From the NCBI RefSeq assembly GCF_030823405.1, contig NZ_JAUSXC010000001.1:1905001-1969000 (forward strand): DNA of 64,000 nt, written 5' to 3'. Numbering within the stretch: the stretch's first letter is position 1; every line of letters begins with the position of its first letter. Both the position numbers and the translations under genes were made by a program. The stretch comes from Chryseobacterium ginsenosidimutans. Lineage in GTDB: Bacteria; Bacteroidota; Bacteroidia; Flavobacteriales; Weeksellaceae. The notes beneath the pieces are model-generated. The model did not search any database, was not told the origin of the DNA, and saw nothing but the letters and a program-made list of their open reading frames with translations. Shown in pieces: positions 1-7,297 of this stretch.

Positions 1-693
1 AAACAGTAAAGCATACAATGTAATGGGCGATATTTTGGGTACAAATTTCCGGTTATACCATTCTATACCTTTTGATTTTACAAGGATGTATCGGCTTAAA
101 AAACCTGCCAAGAAAGGAATACCTAAATATATCAATACGCTTTCGGTAACATCTTTCATTGATACGCTTACATTGAAATTGGCTAATACTAATTTTGCAG
201 GTAATACGTTGATGAATAACCATACTAAAAAACTGTAAGTAAATATCTGGAAGATACTGTTTAATGCAACTAACATAGCTGTATATTCTCTGTTTGCTTT
301 AGCTAAATCACTCCAAACGATTACCATTGCGATACATCTTGCCAAACCTATCAGTATCAAACCTGTCATATAATCGGGTTCATTCCTTAAAAATAAAACG
401 GCTAACCCGAACATTAGCACTGTACCGATAACCCAATTCAGCAATAAGGATATACCAATTACTTTTTTATCCTTAAACGCCATAGGCAATAATGAATAAT
501 CAACCTTTGCTAATGGCGGATACATCATCAATATTAAACCTATTGCCAACGGAATATTTGTAGTGCCTACGGATAGCGCATTTGTAATTTTTGAAATACC
601 GGGAAAAATATATCCCAATCCTATACCTACTGCCATTGCAAGGAATATCCATAAGGTAAGGTATCTGTCTAAGAATTTTAGTTTTGGTTGCAT
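1..693 (-). CDS. acr3: ACR3-family arsenite efflux permease, C-terminus cut by window edge
   Basis: This is a polytopic inner-membrane protein that exports arsenite, the last gene of the first ars operon. I translated the minus strand from the ATG at 691-693; the frame stays open to base 1, so about 230 N-terminal residues are seen and the stop lies outside the window. The N-terminus ([17 protein letters not shown]) and the segment [12 protein letters not shown], carrying the membrane Cys that is essential in ACR3 proteins, are nearly the same as in the full-length copy at 3110-4141. It starts 3 bases after the arsC-like stop, so the two are probably translationally coupled. Family assignment is firm; only the length is unknown. 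Confidence 0.93.
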   Translation of the reverse strand, partial: MQPKLKFLDRYLTLWIFLAMAVGIGLGYIFPGISKITNALSVGTTNIPLAIGLILMMYPPLAKVDYSLLPMAFKDKKVIGISLLLNWVIGTVLMFGLAVLFLRNEPDYMTGLILIGLARCIAMVIVWSDLAKANREYTAMLVALNSIFQIFTYSFLVWLFINVLPAKLVLANFNVSVSMKDVTESVLIYLGIPFLAGFLSRYILVKSKGIEWYNRKFVPKISPITLYALLF

Positions 694-696
694 CGG

Positions 697-1311
697 CTAC
701 ATTTTAATCATTGAAAAAACATAGAACATTTCCGTTGCTATCTGTAAACTTCTATCAGCATAGACCTTTGATTGTTCCGGTGTATTGTCTGAAATTTTAG
801 GGTCTTCAAATGTGATAGGTATTCTCTTTTCTGCTCCTGCAATAAAAGGGCATCCGCCGTCTGCCTGTGAACAGGTCATAATAGCTGCAAACGCTGATAC
901 AGGATTGAAAGGGCTATCATATTTTTTGGAGAAACCAACAATCGGCAAAGAATTATCACTATACTTTATGGCATATACAGGATTGTCGGTATCTGCTATT
1001 TTGAAAATACTTAATCCCTGATGTGTCAATGCTTCTGCCACTTTCGGGAATAATGCCGTTTCTTCTGTACCACCCGAATAACAATGTACCTTTGGGATAA
1101 CATAGTGTGCTGCTGCTACCTGTGCCCAAACCTGCGATAAATGGCTTCTTCGGGAATTGTGGGTACAAATGAAGTTGATACTTATTTCCTGACTATTGTT
1201 TACTTTTTGCTGTACAAAATCTATCAGTGGTCGTAATATATTTTTGCGTTCTTCACTGATGTTTTGAAAAGTAGTAACATTATTTATTGTTTCAACTAAA
1301 TTCTTATACAT
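697..1311 (-). CDS. arsC: ArsC-like arsenate reductase / low-molecular-weight phosphatase-fold protein
   Basis: The 204-residue protein has the P-loop of the low-molecular-weight tyrosine phosphatase and thioredoxin-coupled arsenate reductase fold: C49-THNSR-R55-S56 (CX5R) after a beta-strand. Inside an ars operon it would reduce arsenate to arsenite for export by the following acr3. Two later Cys residues (in MTCSQADGGCPF) could form the redox relay of this class. An in-frame start upstream at 1365 would overlap the DUF6428 gene, so I chose the ATG at 1309-1311, which leaves 19 bases to that gene's stop. The second ars operon in this window has no such gene. Function is inferred from fold and neighbours; a protein phosphatase role is possible. 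Confidence 0.85.
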   Translation of the reverse strand: MYKNLVETINNVTTFQNISEERKNILRPLIDFVQQKVNNSQEISINFICTHNSRRSHLSQVWAQVAAAHYVIPKVHCYSGGTEETALFPKVAEALTHQGLSIFKIADTDNPVYAIKYSDNSLPIVGFSKKYDSPFNPVSAFAAIMTCSQADGGCPFIAGAEKRIPITFEDPKISDNTPEQSKVYADRSLQIATEMFYVFSMIKM

Positions 1312-1330
1312 TTTGATTGATTTAAAGGGT

Positions 1331-1795
1331 TTAACAACATCCTGAATTAGGTGTGCAGGAAGCATTATTCAACGCTGATAATTTTATTTTTTGCTTTTCG
1401 ACAGGAATACCGCAAGCATCCTGAGCAAGACAAGCTGTTGTTTTACTTTTCAGTACGAATGTTTTTCCGTTGAAATCCAAATCATATTTCCCGATAGTAT
1501 CAATTTGATATTCTACTTCAATTTCGGCATCTTCCATACCTAATTTTTCTTCGGATAGTTTGATGATATTTAATAGTTTGGTTGGCTTCAATCTATGTTC
1601 GTAATCGTCAGCATTCCATAATTGGAAATTGACAACTTTTTCATTGCGGATTACACCACCACAATCAATAAAAATTTTATTGATTTGCCCAACTTCGGTA
1701 ACGTGGAAATGTTCGGGAACAAACGTTCCGTTCTCTAATTGAAATTCAACATGCTCTAATGTTGGTAAGATTTCTTTGATTTTTGATAGTTTCAT
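1331..1795 (-). CDS. DUF6428-type protein of Bacteroidota ars operons (copy 1)
   Basis: A soluble 154-residue protein of unknown function that sits between arsR and arsC. I recognise it as the DUF6428 kind of small protein found next to Bacteroidota ars genes. It carries a CLAQDACG motif and ends in SCTPNSGCC, a Cys-rich tail that could bind As(III). The paralogue at 5840-6313 is closely related over the whole length and keeps the same tail. It starts about 60 bases after arsR; an operator-like sequence lies in the gap, so it may have its own ArsR-controlled promoter. A role as arsenite chaperone or accessory is inference. Confidence 0.8.
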   Translation of the reverse strand: MKLSKIKEILPTLEHVEFQLENGTFVPEHFHVTEVGQINKIFIDCGGVIRNEKVVNFQLWNADDYEHRLKPTKLLNIIKLSEEKLGMEDAEIEVEYQIDTIGKYDLDFNGKTFVLKSKTTACLAQDACGIPVEKQKIKLSALNNASCTPNSGCC

Positions 1796-1820
1796 AATTT
1801 CATTATTTAATTGTTATATT

Positions 1821-1839
1821 GCATTATTACGATTGATTT
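1821..1839. promoter_or_regulatory. Putative ArsR operator upstream of DUF6428 copy 1
   Basis: The run GCATTATTACGATTGATTT closely resembles the site upstream of both arsR genes (GCAATATTACGATTAATATT) and lies between arsR and the DUF6428 gene. The match is read by eye; binding is inferred from position. Confidence 0.5.
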
Positions 1840-1854
1840 GGTTAAAATAAATGC

Positions 1855-2184
1855 TTAGCAACATTTATCAATACCTATATCGTCAACAAAGAAAGTATTG
1901 AGTTCCTTCTTAATCTGCTGCCAGACATTTTCATCAATGCAGTAGCATACACTGGTTCCCTCTATATTTCCTTTGATAATACCAATGTTTTTTAGTTCTT
2001 TCAAATGCTGCGAAATGGTAGCTTGTGCCAATCCCAATTCCTCTACCAAGTCATTACAAATACAGGCATTTTGTTTAATGATATATTGCAGGATAGCTAT
2101 GCGTGCAGGATGAGCCAATGCCTTTAGCGAAGTTGCTAAACGGTTCTGCTGTTCCGTGTATATTTCAGTTTTTGTAACTCCCAT
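1855..2184 (-). CDS. arsR: ArsR/SmtB-family arsenic-responsive repressor (copy 1)
   Basis: A 109-residue winged-helix metalloregulator that represses its operon until As(III) binds. The recognition region reads CNDLVEELGLAQATISQHLK, and C41 and C43 (ACIC) sit just before it, where classical ArsR proteins have their metal thiolates; a further Cys pair closes the protein (DKCC). I chose the ATG at 2184 (MGVTKTE) over an in-frame ATG three codons upstream because it aligns with the start of the second arsR. It is the first gene of the first ars operon, with an operator-like site directly upstream at 2206-2226. Confidence 0.92.
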   Translation of the reverse strand: MGVTKTEIYTEQQNRLATSLKALAHPARIAILQYIIKQNACICNDLVEELGLAQATISQHLKELKNIGIIKGNIEGTSVCYCIDENVWQQIKKELNTFFVDDIGIDKCC

Positions 2185-2205
2185 TTTTATCAAAAATTAT
2201 ACATC

Positions 2206-2226
2206 GCAATATTACGATTAATATTT
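2206..2226. promoter_or_regulatory. Putative ArsR operator, copy 1 (identical to 6716-6736)
   Basis: A 21-bp stretch beginning GCAATATTACGATTAATATT stands just upstream of arsR copy 1 and recurs base for base upstream of arsR copy 2, while the surrounding sequence differs. That conservation and the position point to the operator of both ArsR repressors; binding itself is inferred. Confidence 0.65.
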
Positions 2227-2626
2227 TAACTACCAAAATTGTTTAAAAAAATATTTAGTGAAGTTTACCCCTGTTGCACCAAATGTTGCAAATTCGGATC
2301 ATTTTTTTTATCCGCTCTTTTTCATTTTCAATAATATTTACAATGTTTATTTTTATCTGGCGGTAATTCAGTAAAGATATCCTGTTGTTGATTTCCGGGC
2401 AATGATGGCGGTTGCTTTTAGGGTTGGTTTTGTTGGATGTCCTTTCAAAGCCACTTCGCTTTTTTGCAAAACGCAATTCCAAAGTCTAAAGTCCTACGTT
2501 TTTCCGAACAAAAAAGCTTTGAGGGGATGTCAGGTTCTCTTCCCTTTTTTAATTTGACGGAATGTATTGTGAACTCTGCTGTAGCTTTCCCTGCAAACTG
2601 TATAAAAAGGATTATACTAGTCATCA

Positions 2627-2795
2627 ACCTGCATAAAATAAATACAGCTTTAAATTCATACCTGTGTAAATAAGATACAGATCATCATCATAAAATAGAA
2701 TCATGCCGATCATCAAACCTGCGTAATACACATACAGCTGGAGTTCATACCTGCGTAAATCATATACAGGTCACCTGCTTAAGATAAGTACAGGT
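2627..2795. repeat. Array of five degenerate 23-bp repeats
   Basis: Units at 2627-2649, 2660-2682, 2717-2739, 2749-2771 and 2773-2795 are each exactly 23 bp. All begin ACCTG, have TAA near position 8 and end TACAG-N-T; the last two end in CAGGT, which makes them inverted repeats with the ACCTG start. Spacers are 10, 34, 9 and 1 bases, and two of them share the ending TTCAT. The degeneracy and irregular spacing argue against CRISPR; iterons or an array of protein-binding sites are possible. Confidence 0.7.
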
Positions 2796-2986
2796 CAAAA
2801 TCCTTACGATTTGATCTACAATACGATAGATAAATTATCACTTTGAAAGGATTTATTATTTACTTTCGTATGCTCAGACTTCACTTCCACACATTTCCAA
2901 TAAAAACAATAAAAGAATCAAAACTGCTGATTATCAATACTATTAATCGTTTTTCAGAACTCCGAAAAATAAGCGGCTTTTTTTGA

Positions 2987-3045
2987 GCAAGATGTGTCTT
3001 TGTATATACAAACTTTTCAAGTTTGATATCCAAAGACGATCTTGC
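2987..3045. repeat. Long imperfect inverted repeat, possible terminator or recombination hairpin
   Basis: Nested complementary arms: GCAAGAT (2987-2993) with ATCTTGC (3039-3045), GTCTTTG (2996-3002) with CAAAGAC (3031-3037), ATAT (3004-3007) with ATAT (3026-3029), and CAAACTT (3009-3015) with AAGTTTG (3019-3025) around a TTC loop. Only small bulges interrupt the stem. A T-run follows at 3047-3052 on the plus strand, so it could terminate plus-strand transcription, but no plus-strand gene ends nearby. It lies about 65 bases past the acr3 stop on the minus strand. Confidence 0.7.
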
Positions 3046-3109
3046 CTTTTTTGCAAAAAGGGGAAAAAACTGCGGAACTTGTTTTTTAGAGTTTCAGCTA
3101 ATATTTTTT

Positions 3110-4141
3110 TTAAGAATAGTATTTTCTTTTTAACCATAAACTAACCCTAACCAATAAAATTAAAACAGGTACTTCCACAAGAGGGCCGATGACCCCAACA
3201 AATGCTTGTGAGGAATGGATTCCGAAAACCGCAATCGCTACGGCAATCGCTAATTCAAAATTGTTTCCTGTTGCCGTAAAAGCAATAGAAGCATTTTTGT
3301 CATAAGGGACTTTCAATGCCTTGCTAATGAAAAAGCTGATGAAGAATGTAAGAACAAAGTAAATTATTAATGGGATAGCAACTTTAACAACGTCCATTGG
3401 TAGCTCTAAAATTTTGTCTCCCTTTAAACTGAACATCAATACTATAGTAAACAGCAAAGCATACAAAGTAATAGGTGAAATAGCCGCAATGAATTTTCTA
3501 TTGAACCACTCTTTTCCTTTTAATTTAATCAAGAAATAGCGGCTCAAAAATCCTGCAATAAATGGGATCCCTAAATAAATGAATACACTCTCGGCAACGT
3601 CTTTCATTGGTACAGCAACATTGAAATTACCTAAGCCTAGTTTTTGTGGTAGTACATTAATGAAAAGCCAGACATAAAAACTATAGAACACCAATTGGAA
3701 AATACTGTTTAATGCTATTAGCAGTGCTGCATATTCTCTATTACCTTTTGCTAAATCATTCCATACAATTACCATCGCAATACACCTTGCTAGACCAATC
3801 AAAATCAGACCAATCATATAGTCCGGCTCGTCTCGTAGGAAAATGATAGCTAAAACAAACATTAAAATAGGGCTGATAATCCAATTGAGTAGTAATGATA
3901 CCGACATTACTTTCTTGTCTTTAAAAGCCATTGGTAAAAGAGTATAATCCACTTTTGCCAAGGGAGGGTACATCATTAAAATCAATCCTATTGCTAAAGG
4001 AATATTAGTTGTTCCGACAGACAAAGAATTTGTGACAGTAGAAATATCAGGAAAGAAATATCCTAACCCAACGCCCAAAAGCATTGCTAAAAATATCCAT
4101 AAGGTAAGAAAGCGGTCGAGGAATTTTAGTTTTGGTTGCAT
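3110..4141 (-). CDS. acr3: ACR3-family arsenite efflux permease (full-length copy)
   Basis: A 343-residue membrane protein, the usual length for ACR3, with about ten hydrophobic segments. The fourth membrane region holds GLARC120IAMVIVW, with the Cys needed for As(III) translocation in characterised ACR3 proteins. It is the last gene of the second ars operon, starts 3 bases after the gcvH-like stop and ends in [12 protein letters not shown]. Its visible N-terminal part is very close to the partial copy at 1-693, so the two operons carry paralogous pumps. Reaction: arsenite export driven by the membrane potential or proton gradient. Confidence 0.95.
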   Translation of the reverse strand: MQPKLKFLDRFLTLWIFLAMLLGVGLGYFFPDISTVTNSLSVGTTNIPLAIGLILMMYPPLAKVDYTLLPMAFKDKKVMSVSLLLNWIISPILMFVLAIIFLRDEPDYMIGLILIGLARCIAMVIVWNDLAKGNREYAALLIALNSIFQLVFYSFYVWLFINVLPQKLGLGNFNVAVPMKDVAESVFIYLGIPFIAGFLSRYFLIKLKGKEWFNRKFIAAISPITLYALLFTIVLMFSLKGDKILELPMDVVKVAIPLIIYFVLTFFISFFISKALKVPYDKNASIAFTATGNNFELAIAVAIAVFGIHSSQAFVGVIGPLVEVPVLILLVRVSLWLKRKYYS

Positions 4142-4144
4142 CGT

Positions 4145-4522
4145 CTAATTATTGAGTTGAGCGTATTGTTCCGCTGTTAATAAATTTTCAGTTTCTCTTA
4201 GTTCTTCAATTTCAACTTTTACCATCCAGCCATTATCAAATGGATTAGAATTTACAAGCGTTGGCTCTTTTAAAAGTTGCTCGTTGGTTTCAATTATTTT
4301 CGCTGAAAGAGGCATAAATAGGTCGCTGACGGTTTTAATGGCTTCTACAGAACCAAATACTTCGTCTTGTTTAAAATTATGATTAACATTAGGTAGGTCA
4401 ACATATACGATTTCTCCTAATTCCTTTTGAGCATATGCAGTAATACCGACAGTTGCAGTTTTGTTCTCAATACGAACCCAAGTATGTTCTTTAGAATAAT
4501 GTAGATCTTTTGGTAGTTCCAT
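4145..4522 (-). CDS. gcvH: GcvH-like lipoyl-carrier protein inside the ars operon
   Basis: A 125-residue protein with the full H-protein fold of the glycine cleavage system: start LHYSKEHTWVRIE, then VGITAYAQKELGEIVYVDLP, and the lipoylation motif GSVEAIK63TVSDLFMP with the acceptor Lys. Canonical GcvH carries the aminomethyl group between P- and T-proteins, but none of those genes is here; the neighbours are a metallophosphoesterase and acr3. A lipoyl dithiol binds As(III) avidly, so a role as an arsenite-binding carrier or decoy is tempting, though that is inference. It could also be a spare copy protecting glycine cleavage from arsenite. Confidence 0.9.
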   Translation of the reverse strand: MELPKDLHYSKEHTWVRIENKTATVGITAYAQKELGEIVYVDLPNVNHNFKQDEVFGSVEAIKTVSDLFMPLSAKIIETNEQLLKEPTLVNSNPFDNGWMVKVEIEELRETENLLTAEQYAQLNN

Positions 4523-4538
4523 TTTTAGATATTAAAGA

Positions 4539-5312
4539 TTAGTAACCACATCTTAGATTTTCTGCATACTCGTTTGGAAGAGGACTTTGTTCCACTGCTT
4601 TCGCTGCCTTTTCAAAGTCATAGTCGAAGCGGATAAATTCTACACTGATGCTTTCTTTGTTCAATATAGAACTGTTTTCATCAACTGTCAACATCACGTA
4701 ACCACCTCTGATATCATTGTCTTTCGGCTTCCCAACAGAACCGATATTTACTGCGTGACGAAAATGATCCTGTCCATCAATATCCGAATTTAAAACCCTG
4801 TGATATGGCTTATGGGTATGTCCAAAACACATAATGTCGGCGTCAGCTTGTTCCATAATGCGGAGCATACTTTTTTCTTCACGGTCTTCAAAAAGATATT
4901 CATTTATTTTTCTCGGACTCCCGTGTACCAAAAGCAGGTTTAGTTTGTCTTCATTCAATTGAAATTCTACTTTTATATGTGCTGGAAGTGTACGCAGGTA
5001 AGCACGTTCGTCGTCTTTCATCAAAGAATTGGTAAAAGAAATGGAAATGTTTCCGTTGTCCTTCTCAGCGTCTGTTTTGTAAGCGCAACCGCATTCATTG
5101 CTCATTCTCCCAATGCCAAAATCGTAGTTGCCAGCAATAGTTGGTATTCTTCTTTTACGGATTTCATTGACCACCTCGTTAGGCCAGATATTGTAACCTA
5201 CTAAATCTCCCAAGCAATAAATGCTGTCGGGATTTCTTTTTTCAACATCTGCAAAGAATGCTTCCAATGCAGGGAGATTAGCGTGAATGTCGCTGAATAA
5301 TGCAATTTTCAT
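4539..5312 (-). CDS. Calcineurin-like metallophosphoesterase in ars operon
   Basis: A 257-residue cytosolic phosphoesterase with all metal-binding blocks in order: D8-I-H10, GD36LVGY, GN62YD, an HGSPR block, and GHTHKPY near residue 165. Length and motif order fit the YfcE/MJ0936 type of small phosphodiesterases. It also has C-rich NECGCAY and ends in RCGY. It lies between the arsN1-like and gcvH-like genes with 16-26 base gaps, so it is cotranscribed with arsenic genes. Its substrate cannot be read from sequence. Confidence 0.85.
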   Translation of the reverse strand: MKIALFSDIHANLPALEAFFADVEKRNPDSIYCLGDLVGYNIWPNEVVNEIRKRRIPTIAGNYDFGIGRMSNECGCAYKTDAEKDNGNISISFTNSLMKDDERAYLRTLPAHIKVEFQLNEDKLNLLLVHGSPRKINEYLFEDREEKSMLRIMEQADADIMCFGHTHKPYHRVLNSDIDGQDHFRHAVNIGSVGKPKDNDIRGGYVMLTVDENSSILNKESISVEFIRFDYDFEKAAKAVEQSPLPNEYAENLRCGY

Positions 5313-5338
5313 TTTTTATTGATTTATAATTTTTATTT

Positions 5339-5830
5339 TTAATCTATTCCGGTAATTTTACTCCTGCATTCCATCAAGACAGTGTCTTTCCAAACCCCAT
5401 TCTTTCTTCCAATTTTTTCCCTATAGCCGACGATCCTGAAACCACATTTCTCGTGTAATCTTATGCTATTTTGGTTTTCTGCAAATATCCCGGATTGTAA
5501 AGTCCATATTTCATTTGACTCACTTTGTTTAATCAATTCATTCAACAACATTTTACCAATCCCTTTTCCTCTTGCAATTGTTGCTACATAAACACTTACT
5601 TCAGCTACGCCCGAATAAACACATCTGCTGGAGACAGGAGATAATGCAGCCCAACCAAGCAATTCGTTATTTTCATAAATACTGATCCTGCAAAAATTAA
5701 GGTGTCCTTTATCCCAATCTTCCCATATTGGCAAATCATTTTGAAAAGTGGCAATATTGGTTGCTAATCCCTGACCATAGATTTCTACCAACTCTGGAAA
5801 ATTATCTTCGGTAATCGGTTTAAATTCCAT
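5339..5830 (-). CDS. arsN1: ArsN1/phosphinothricin-type GNAT N-acetyltransferase
   Basis: A 163-residue GNAT enzyme with the acetyl-CoA loop RGKGIGKMLL (motif A) preceded by GVAEVSVYV, and the C-terminal signature LHEKCGFRIVGYREKIGRKNGVWKDTVLM typical in outline of phosphinothricin and arsinothricin acetyltransferases. In an ars operon the likely substrate is arsinothricin, an organoarsenical antibiotic that ArsN1 enzymes acetylate; that substrate is inferred from family and context. An in-frame TTG at 5839 would extend it by three codons; the ATG at 5830 follows the DUF6428 stop by 9 bases and is preferred. Confidence 0.8.
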   Translation of the reverse strand: MEFKPITEDNFPELVEIYGQGLATNIATFQNDLPIWEDWDKGHLNFCRISIYENNELLGWAALSPVSSRCVYSGVAEVSVYVATIARGKGIGKMLLNELIKQSESNEIWTLQSGIFAENQNSIRLHEKCGFRIVGYREKIGRKNGVWKDTVLMECRSKITGID

Positions 5831-5839
5831 TGCAATCAA

Positions 5840-6313
5840 TTAGCAGCATCCAGAATTTGGCGTACAAGAATTGTTTTGGTTTATACCAAGTTCAATTAGA
5901 TTCTTTTTTTCTTTTTCTGGTGGGATACCACAAGCGTCCTGTGCTAAACAAGCTGTAGTCTTATTTTTTAGAATAAATGTTTTCCCGTTAAATTCTAAAT
6001 CATATTTACCGATTGTCTCACTTTGATATTCAACTTCAATATCAAAATCTTCGATTCCCAATTTATCTTCAGAAAGTTTGATAATGTTGAGTAATTTGTT
6101 AGGCTTCAAACGATGTTCAAAATCGTCTGCATTCCAAAGTTGAAAATTCACAACCTTCTCTGAACGGATGACACCGCCACAATCAATAAAGTTTTTATTA
6201 ATCATTCCTACTTCCGTAACGTGAAAATGTTCCGGAACAAAAGCTCCATTTTCTAATTGGAATTCAACATTTTCTAATGTTGGTAAAATTTGTTTTACTT
6301 CTGATAATTTCAT
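5840..6313 (-). CDS. DUF6428-type protein of Bacteroidota ars operons (copy 2)
   Basis: The 157-residue paralogue of 1331-1795, closely related over its whole length (MKLSEVKQILPTLENVEFQL, the CLAQDACGIP motif and the CTPNSGCC tail). It differs by a short insert near the C-terminus (EKEKKNLIELG). The frame is open for 47 more codons upstream, but that would run into arsR; the ATG at 6311-6313 matches the start of copy 1. Conservation of the Cys motif and tail between diverged copies suggests they matter for thiol chemistry or As(III) binding; no function is known to me. Confidence 0.8.
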   Translation of the reverse strand: MKLSEVKQILPTLENVEFQLENGAFVPEHFHVTEVGMINKNFIDCGGVIRSEKVVNFQLWNADDFEHRLKPNKLLNIIKLSEDKLGIEDFDIEVEYQSETIGKYDLEFNGKTFILKNKTTACLAQDACGIPPEKEKKNLIELGINQNNSCTPNSGCC

Positions 6314-6336
6314 AATTGAATCTTTATAGTTTAAAT

Positions 6337-6355
6337 GCAATATTGCGATATATTT
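6337..6355. promoter_or_regulatory. Putative ArsR operator upstream of DUF6428 copy 2
   Basis: GCAATATTGCGATATATTT lies between arsR copy 2 and the DUF6428 gene, in the same relative place as 1821-1839, and is a variant of the site upstream of both arsR genes. Similarity was read by eye. Confidence 0.5.
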
Positions 6356-6369
6356 AGGTAAAAAAATAC

Positions 6370-6696
6370 TTAACAGCATTTTGATTTGGTAACAGTTTGT
6401 ACTATTGCGGAAAAATAAGTGTTTAGAATTTCGATAGTCTTTTCGTCTATACAATAGCAGATAGCATTTCCGGAAATGTTACCTTTTATAATCCCTGCGT
6501 TTTTCAGTTCTTTCAGATGCTGAGAGACGGTTGGTTGAGCTAAGGGCAATTCGTTCACGATATCTCCACAGATACACTCATTGACTTTCATCAAATACTC
6601 AATAATCGCTATTCGCGCAGGATGTCCTAATGCTTTTGCGATTGTTGCAATCTGATTTTGCTTGTCTGTAAAATGTTCTGTTTTAGTAGCTCCCAT
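6370..6696 (-). CDS. arsR: ArsR/SmtB-family arsenic-responsive repressor (copy 2)
   Basis: A 108-residue winged-helix repressor and paralogue of the gene at 1855-2184. C41 and C43 (ECICGD) precede the recognition helix region LPLAQPTVSQHLKELK, and the protein ends in KCC as copy 1 does. It opens the second ars operon and is divergent from the czc-type efflux genes starting at 6832, so the 135-base gap between them probably holds promoters for both directions. The identical 21-bp site at 6716-6736 lies right upstream. Confidence 0.92.
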   Translation of the reverse strand: MGATKTEHFTDKQNQIATIAKALGHPARIAIIEYLMKVNECICGDIVNELPLAQPTVSQHLKELKNAGIIKGNISGNAICYCIDEKTIEILNTYFSAIVQTVTKSKCC

Positions 6697-6715
6697 AATT
6701 GTACTGTTTAATATT

Positions 6716-6736
6716 GCAATATTACGATTAATATTT
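6716..6736. promoter_or_regulatory. Putative ArsR operator, copy 2 (identical to 2206-2226)
   Basis: The same 21 bases as upstream of arsR copy 1. Here the site is preceded by TTTAATATT, giving a second AATATT half-motif before GCAATATT. Because it lies in a divergent region, ArsR might also influence the efflux operon to the right; that is inference. Confidence 0.65.
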
Positions 6737-6831
6737 AAGTATAAAAAATGATTTATCTTTTTTCTTCACTCACTTGTAAGATAGTTTTTTCTAAAAGTAA
6801 AACATAAATCAAAATTTAATACTTTTGTAAA

Positions 6832-7158
6832 GTGAAAATTTTAAGACTTATATTGACATTCTATTTCATCGCATTATTGGTAATGCCGTGTAGTGATATC
6901 AATGCACAGTCTTTATCAAATCATTCTGCCAAAACTTCGATGCAGGCGGAGGATACTCATTCTGACGAAAGTGATGATACCTGTTCTCCTTTCTGTTTTT
7001 GTAGCTGTTGCCAAATCACGGTTATTGCATTTAAGGTTGAACCTTTATTAGAAATTCCAACAAAGATTTCCTTCTATCTTTCAGAAAAGATTCTTTTTCA
7101 CAAGAATAACATTGCCTATCAGGTTTATGACCACATTTGGCAACCTCCCAAAATTTAA
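6832..7158 (+). CDS. DUF6660-type small exported protein of metal efflux operons
   Basis: A 108-residue protein with an N-terminal signal peptide (hydrophobic FYFIALLVMPC, cleavage near INAQ), then an acidic His/Asp stretch and a Cys cluster, DTCSPFCFCSCCQ. I recognise it as the DUF6660 kind found ahead of CzcCBA-type genes in Bacteroidota; function unknown, but a Cys cluster in the periplasm suggests metal sensing or binding. The start is GTG. A TACTTTTG box (6820-6827) lies only a few bases upstream, which would make the transcript nearly leaderless, or the box is chance. Confidence 0.75.
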   Translation: MKILRLILTFYFIALLVMPCSDINAQSLSNHSAKTSMQAEDTHSDESDDTCSPFCFCSCCQITVIAFKVEPLLEIPTKISFYLSEKILFHKNNIAYQVYDHIWQPPKI

Positions 7159-7297
7159 TTTTTTACCGAGATTTTTTGCAAGACACTGCAATTGATGCAT
7201 TGTCTTCAATATTATGTTTGCTGCAATTTTAATGATATTCGGACAGGTTCTGCTCATTATTCAACAGCAATTTCTATAAAAAATTAAATTAAATTCT

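Larger units (their letters stand above)
2227..3109. other. Gene-poor spacer between the two ars operons
   Basis: About 880 bases separate the two operons. Short open frames on both strands here (for example 2437-2673 plus and 2255-2482 minus) have no recognisable protein character, and I reject them as genes. What can be seen is an array of five 23-bp repeats (2627-2795) and a long imperfect hairpin (2987-3045). It may be the scar of the event that brought the two ars operons together. Confidence 0.6.

Noticed and set aside
2437..2673. 78-codon plus-strand frame in the ars spacer, and 2255-2482 on the minus strand
   Set aside because: No promoter, no recognisable motif, unnatural composition, and the 3' part runs into the 23-bp repeats; treated as chance frames.
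2627..2795. Possible CRISPR array
   Set aside because: Units are degenerate inside, spacers range from 1 to 34 bases and no cas genes are present.
2943..3137. 64-codon minus-strand frame overlapping the acr3 end
   Set aside because: It is Lys/Phe-rich and spans the hairpin; a chance frame.
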